From NCBI GenBank assembly GCA_047495785.1, contig JBLDXI010000013.1, positions 4,402,001 through 4,466,000 on the forward strand: 64,000 nt of DNA, given 5' to 3'. Both the position numbers and the translations under genes were made by a program. Below the pieces are notes generated by a model that worked only from the letters and a program-made list of their open reading frames with translations, was not told the origin of the DNA and made no database searches. Shown here in pieces: positions 60,601 through 64,000 of the stretch. This DNA comes from Lepidodermella squamata (lineage: Eukaryota > Gastrotricha). The stretch's first letter is position 1, and every line of letters starts with the position of its first letter.

Positions 60601-62715
60601 CATACGTAGCCTTTCGTGCCTTATCTGAATTCGAATGAATCACCTTTGTCAGATAATTGAGTTGCTGACAAAACAGTTAATTTAACTTACACTGTCATGA
60701 CGAGACCCACTCGCCTTTCTAACATCGTCTTTTGCGGCGTTAAGCCTTCTGCCAGTGTAACGATTAGTTATTGCTGTGATTCATGATATTGTTGTTCATG
60801 TTTGTTTGGCATTTGGCCATTGTAGTATCAGCTCATTCATAACTTGGCTTCTATTGCGTTTCCCTCATTAGTCATAGCTGTGGCCTATAATAAGGCGTAG
60901 ATGTATCATTTTCAGTATTCTGGTTATTTTTAATGAAACAATAAAGCATCTCCGGCTTGAAACATTGACTCTTCATGACAGCCAGTCGACTCAAGGCTTC
61001 TAAAGCCTCCAAGAAAACTATCTCACGAATTACTCGTCGATCTACGGGAACGTGTCTTTCAGCAGCGCACAGATGTATTCGTTATTTACAACGAATTCGA
61101 GTTCAGAGATCAGAGATAACTTCGAACTCTCCAGGCAGACAGTCGAGTCGCTTGAAGATCTACTACACGACAATCTGCAGTCCAGGCGTACGCTTCGCAA
61201 TTAGGCATTAACCACCACGCAAATGTTGCTCATCGGACTTCGCTTTTACGCTTCAAAGGGTATTCAGCAAGATTGTTATCAAGAATCATTCAGGAGAATT
61301 CAGCTCTGAAATGATTCATCTGTACGCGCTATTGGTAATCTTAAAATAAGGCTTAATCCGAGCTTCAATCATGGTTAAGCCACATTCATCCAACCTAGAT
61401 GTGCAATCTTTGGTAGCCCCTAACCCTTCAGTTTCCAGAGGAAAAATCTCAGAAAAAATGATGATGCTCGGCAAGAATTAACACTGGAAGACGCTGGAAA
61501 ATCTAGCATGCTTCGATAATTTTCGTTGAGCCAATAGCGATTACAGCGTATCCCAGAAGTTGCGCATCTATTTGTTAATTTGGTAACTTTTGTATGAAAT
61601 TCAAGTAATTTAATGAAATTGAACCTACCGAGAGAATAATCCATACTTTTTTCGCGATTTAACCGAAGAAATTTAAAAATTTACCGGAAAAAACCCGGAA
61701 AACCCCGTAACTGGTTCGGTAATTTTCAGTATGGACCAAATTTCTCTGGGCTTAACATTAACAAGCGACATACTTAATTACTATTCTCGTGGTTTTTTGA
61801 ATATTTCTAAACATTTTCTAGCCATGAGCAGCGACTTTGTTTCTTATTTTAGAGTTTCTGAGCCCTATTTCGTGTATTTTCTTTGCGTGCGTTACTTATG
61901 GGACACGCTGTATGGGGATATTTCGGAAATAGAAATCGAGTGAATTTTTGAAACTTGAAACTTTTAAAATTAAAATTTGAAACCTAAGGCTGATGTGCAA
62001 TTGTTTCTTCTGAAACTTACATAATACGGCACGCATTCGGAATCGTGCCAATGAAATAGCCGCCCGGTTTCAGGTATTCAGCCGCATTTCTGAACATCTG
62101 ATCAGCACGTTCGGGCGTTTCAAACGAGTAGTGAAACGAAAACTGGCACGAAACCAAGTGAAACTCAAACGGCCAAAGCACGTCGCCGGTATTCGCCGAA
62201 GTCGCTTTTTCCAGCACGTTTTCTTTCGCGCAATCAGCAACAATGAACGAGGCGTCGAAAGTACCGCGACGGCTGCTTTTCCGCTTGTGGTCTTGATACC
62301 GAGACTGGCACTCTTCGACAGATTTAGCGGCCAAATCTGCAAACATCACGTGCTTCACCTCGTGTTTCGCCCATTTTTGCAAATCGCCGCCTTTACCACA
62401 CTTGGAAAATGGAAAAAAAATATTAAAAAAATAACCCAAAAAGAAAAATATTCCATACAGCTAAATCAAAGACGAAAATGCGTTTCGTATCATCAGGAAA
62501 GGATTCTCTTGACCGTAATACAAATTTAGCTGCGAAAAAATAAGATGTACATATTTTTCAATTTATAAATTATTTTTCGTACATATTAAAACAGCTTTCA
62601 ACCAGTTATTAAAATTTCGAAGTTGTAAAATCGGGCTACTATGTCGGTTAGCAAGTCCTATACTCTGCCGGTTATTGTAATGTTCAGATACGATCGATTC
62701 ACCAACAAGAGACAT
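57631..62715 (-). CDS. RNMT: mRNA cap guanine-N7 methyltransferase
   Basis: Exons 62715-62583, 62529-62459, 62400-62021, 58227-57794 and 57671-57631 join in phase to give 352 residues. This is the catalytic core without the long N-terminal regulatory tail of vertebrate RNMT. It methylates the guanosine cap using S-adenosylmethionine in the nucleus. Motifs in order: EHYNNRQ and LQLRNFNNWLKAVLI (cap-pocket side), VFDLACGKGGDLQKW (SAM motif I), SCQFSFHYSFET, GGYFIGTIPN, FGCTYDFYLDGAVNCPEFLVYW, and the C-terminal VYLAFAF. Intron 3 (58228-62020) is 3.8 kb, holds a MITE and decayed coding-like sequence, and falls after the PNACRIM block. CIAPIN1 ends 113 bp upstream on the same strand and an acceptor lies 7 bases before the ATG. 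Confidence 0.94.
59407..61204 (+). pseudogene. Decayed coding-like segments antisense in the RNMT intron
   Basis: Several plus-strand open segments have protein-like composition but no family I can name. One is 59407-59634 (contains AWIYLPAVPQMTKILAENVE). Another is within 59789-60061 (DVPRLNFNLSGHRSVFVDLK). A third is 60316-60606, 97 codons (VEHQQTMALMRCEQETGMEL). The last is 60985-61204 (LSHELLVDLRERVFQQRTDV, then LSRQTVESLEDLLHDN after a frame shift). The shift coincides with a tandem 7-base duplication, CAGAGAT at 61114-61120 and 61121-61127. Just upstream, 59280-59345 reads TATSPSDVEYLFSS, loosely like a hAT C-terminal motif. I infer an old transposon-borne or processed gene; the function is unknown. 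Confidence 0.35.
61545..61911 (+). mobile_element. Tc1/mariner-type MITE, full copy 2
   Basis: 367 bp between TA dinucleotides (61543-61544 and 61912-61913), with inverted ends CAGCGTATCCCAGAAGTTGC and GTTACTTATGGGACACGCTG. It is the inverted-orientation homologue of 40217-40593 and shares its left end with 14448-14530. It sits in RNMT intron 3. Confidence 0.85.
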
Positions 62716-62828
62716 AATATAACTAAAATCGGAAAAAAATCAAAATTAAACTTAATTAAAATCACATAACTTTATTTCACGATCTAATCGTTCAATTGAA
62801 AATCAACATTTTTATTCGAGAAAATTAA
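62716..62828 (-). promoter_or_regulatory. Intercistronic region CIAPIN1-RNMT with polyA signal and trans-splice-like acceptor
   Basis: Read on the minus strand, AATAAA (62776-62771) is followed 46 bases later by a pyrimidine-rich acceptor (GATTTTTTTCCGATTTTAG, AG at 62724-62723) and the RNMT ATG 7 bases after that. No donor within the 113 bp could pair with this acceptor. This is the arrangement seen at operon junctions processed by spliced-leader trans-splicing. Confidence 0.6.
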
Positions 62829-64000
62829 TTAATTAGCAGGTGGAAGCTGGATTTTCTCGCCGGGTTTGAAAGGCGGCATGCCCAGATAAGGGCACGAAGA
62901 GCATCGAAAAGCATCGCCAAGATAGCACTAAAAAAATTACAGAATAATATGAATAATTGATCAAGATTTACGCTAAAATTACATTTCCACACGCCGATTT
63001 CGGTTGATCAGCAGCTTTTTCGCCCTTTTCGAGCTCCTCTGCCAAACCACAGGTACAATTTTTGCAAGCTCGCTTTTTCCCACCGTCAGAAGTTCCACAA
63101 TCAAATTCTATTGAACAGAAAATTATTTCTTGATAGAAATTGAGGGTTGAAAATCGAACTTTTGTCGATTTCAGAGGCAGCTGGAGTTGGTTTCTTGCGA
63201 TCTTCAGCGGTTAACAGGGTATCAGTATCGATCAAATCGTCATCGTTCAGCGTCCAAACGTTGCCATTTGATGTCGCCGTTCCGGTTTGACCATCGACAA
63301 AACCAAAAGCCCGGCTCCATGGTTGATCGGGAACTTTAGCCTCTGAAAATTCGCAAAAATGTATTTTCGTCCAATATCGATAATAAGGCTATTCCTACTC
63401 CCACGTAAAAACTACGGCGCAATAATCAAATTAGGGTCCTGCAAGCCGAAATGTCAAGTTTGACAAGGCAATTGTACATTTTCAATTAGACAAATTGTGA
63501 GATATAGCGCATTCGTATTAAAATATTGCGCTTTTTTTAGGTCTCGTCTAGTCCCTTTTAGGTTATAGAAATTGTCCTTACTTCCAAGGCGAGCACCGGA
63601 TCCAATCGCAACGCCAGGCTTTTCAGCCAATATAAAATCAGAGTTTGTCAATGCATCGACCTTAAATCCATTCAGCATCATTTTCGAAGCAATTTGGTTA
63701 GAATCATCGCCTTTCCTAATCAATAAATGACCTCCAGGTGCCAATAGCTCGTAACACCGAGCCACTAAATCATCCCCCAAGGTGAAAGAAGTCGGATAAC
63801 CAGCCAAAATGGCGTGAAGAGTTTCGTTTTGGAGGAACGCTTTCATAATAAAATCTTTGTTTTCGAATGAAACGTGGCATGGCAGTTGGTCACAGGCCGT
63901 TTTCAAGTCGCCAAGCTTCGCCTGGTCAGCAGATTGTTGATCAGCTGCAGCAGCCGACCATATAACTAACAGCTTTTGATTGGCTTGAATTTTCGCCAAG
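62829..64000 (-). CDS. CIAPIN1: Anamorsin (Dre2), cytosolic Fe-S assembly factor, 5' end cut by window edge
   Basis: Exons 64000-63582, 63342-63160, 63107-62983 and 62927-62829 join in phase to give at least 275 residues; the start codon is beyond the right edge. The N-terminal part is a degenerate methyltransferase-like domain ([38 protein letters not shown]). A linker follows with [12 protein letters not shown] and the acidic [20 protein letters not shown]. The C-terminal Fe-S motifs are complete: [20 protein letters not shown] (cluster 1) and [17 protein letters not shown], with the CX2CX7CX2C spacing of cluster 2. The protein ends [14 protein letters not shown]. It accepts electrons from NDOR1, encoded at 40906-45151, in the cytosolic iron-sulfur pathway. 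It is the upstream partner of RNMT in a likely two-gene operon. Confidence 0.95.

Noticed and set aside
1-64000. CRISPR arrays, bacterial operons, rRNA or viral genes
   Set aside because: No regularly spaced repeats, Shine-Dalgarno-led ORF chains, rRNA cores or capsid/polymerase-like frames were seen; the gene content is animal nuclear.

Overview
The window is eukaryotic nuclear DNA from an animal. GT-AG introns (one GC-AG) interrupt most genes, the conserved genes are metazoan (CUL4, katanin p80, VPS29, QSOX, prolidase, NDOR1, CIAPIN1, RNMT, NDUFA2), and CFAP57 implies motile cilia or flagella, which argues against a nematode. Many introns are only about 50-60 bp and several genes are close neighbours on one strand. 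At least eight start codons lie 7-18 bases after a strong 3' splice acceptor. I infer spliced-leader trans-splicing with small operons. Two secreted chitin-binding/LamG proteins, one with a VWA domain, resemble the lophotrochozoan Pif/BMSP shell-matrix family. The phylum cannot be fixed from this; a small-genome spiralian (rotifer, flatworm or gastrotrich type), a chaetognath or a larvacean would all fit.

Layout: 1-2773 (-) secreted PAN-domain protein, cut by the left edge. 3935-4747 (+) C-terminal half of an RPUSD2-like pseudouridine synthase. 6203-11636 (+) Pif-like VWA/mucin/chitin-binding/LamG protein with 25 tiny in-phase Thr exons, followed at 11885-14011 by a shorter paralogue without VWA. 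16130-24559 (-) CUL4 and 25970-39446 (+) CFAP57 are divergent; each has one very long intron packed with DNA transposon remains. 40906-50257 (-) holds NDOR1, PEPD, QSOX and NDUFA2, transcribed in the order NDUFA2, QSOX, PEPD, NDOR1. 51241-54304 (+) holds VPS29 and KATNB1. 56076-64000 (-) holds CIAPIN1 (cut by the right edge), RNMT and a small mucin-like membrane protein.

Functional links: NDOR1 and CIAPIN1 are the two partners of the cytosolic Fe-S electron-transfer chain and lie about 18 kb apart on the same strand. CIAPIN1 and RNMT are 113 bp apart with a textbook polyA-signal/acceptor intercistronic region. CFAP57 and KATNB1 are both microtubule or axoneme WD40 proteins. The two Pif-like genes are a tandem duplication for an extracellular chitinous matrix.

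Mobile DNA is abundant and almost all non-autonomous: a TA-flanked Tc1/mariner-type MITE (two full copies and one end), a pogo/Tigger-type 2.86 kb element, a hAT-type 0.81 kb element, a 1.45 kb element with reiterated termini, other inverted-repeat elements, and a dispersed 460-bp repeat. Exon joins were worked out by eye from splice sites and reading phase; all exon positions are predictions.
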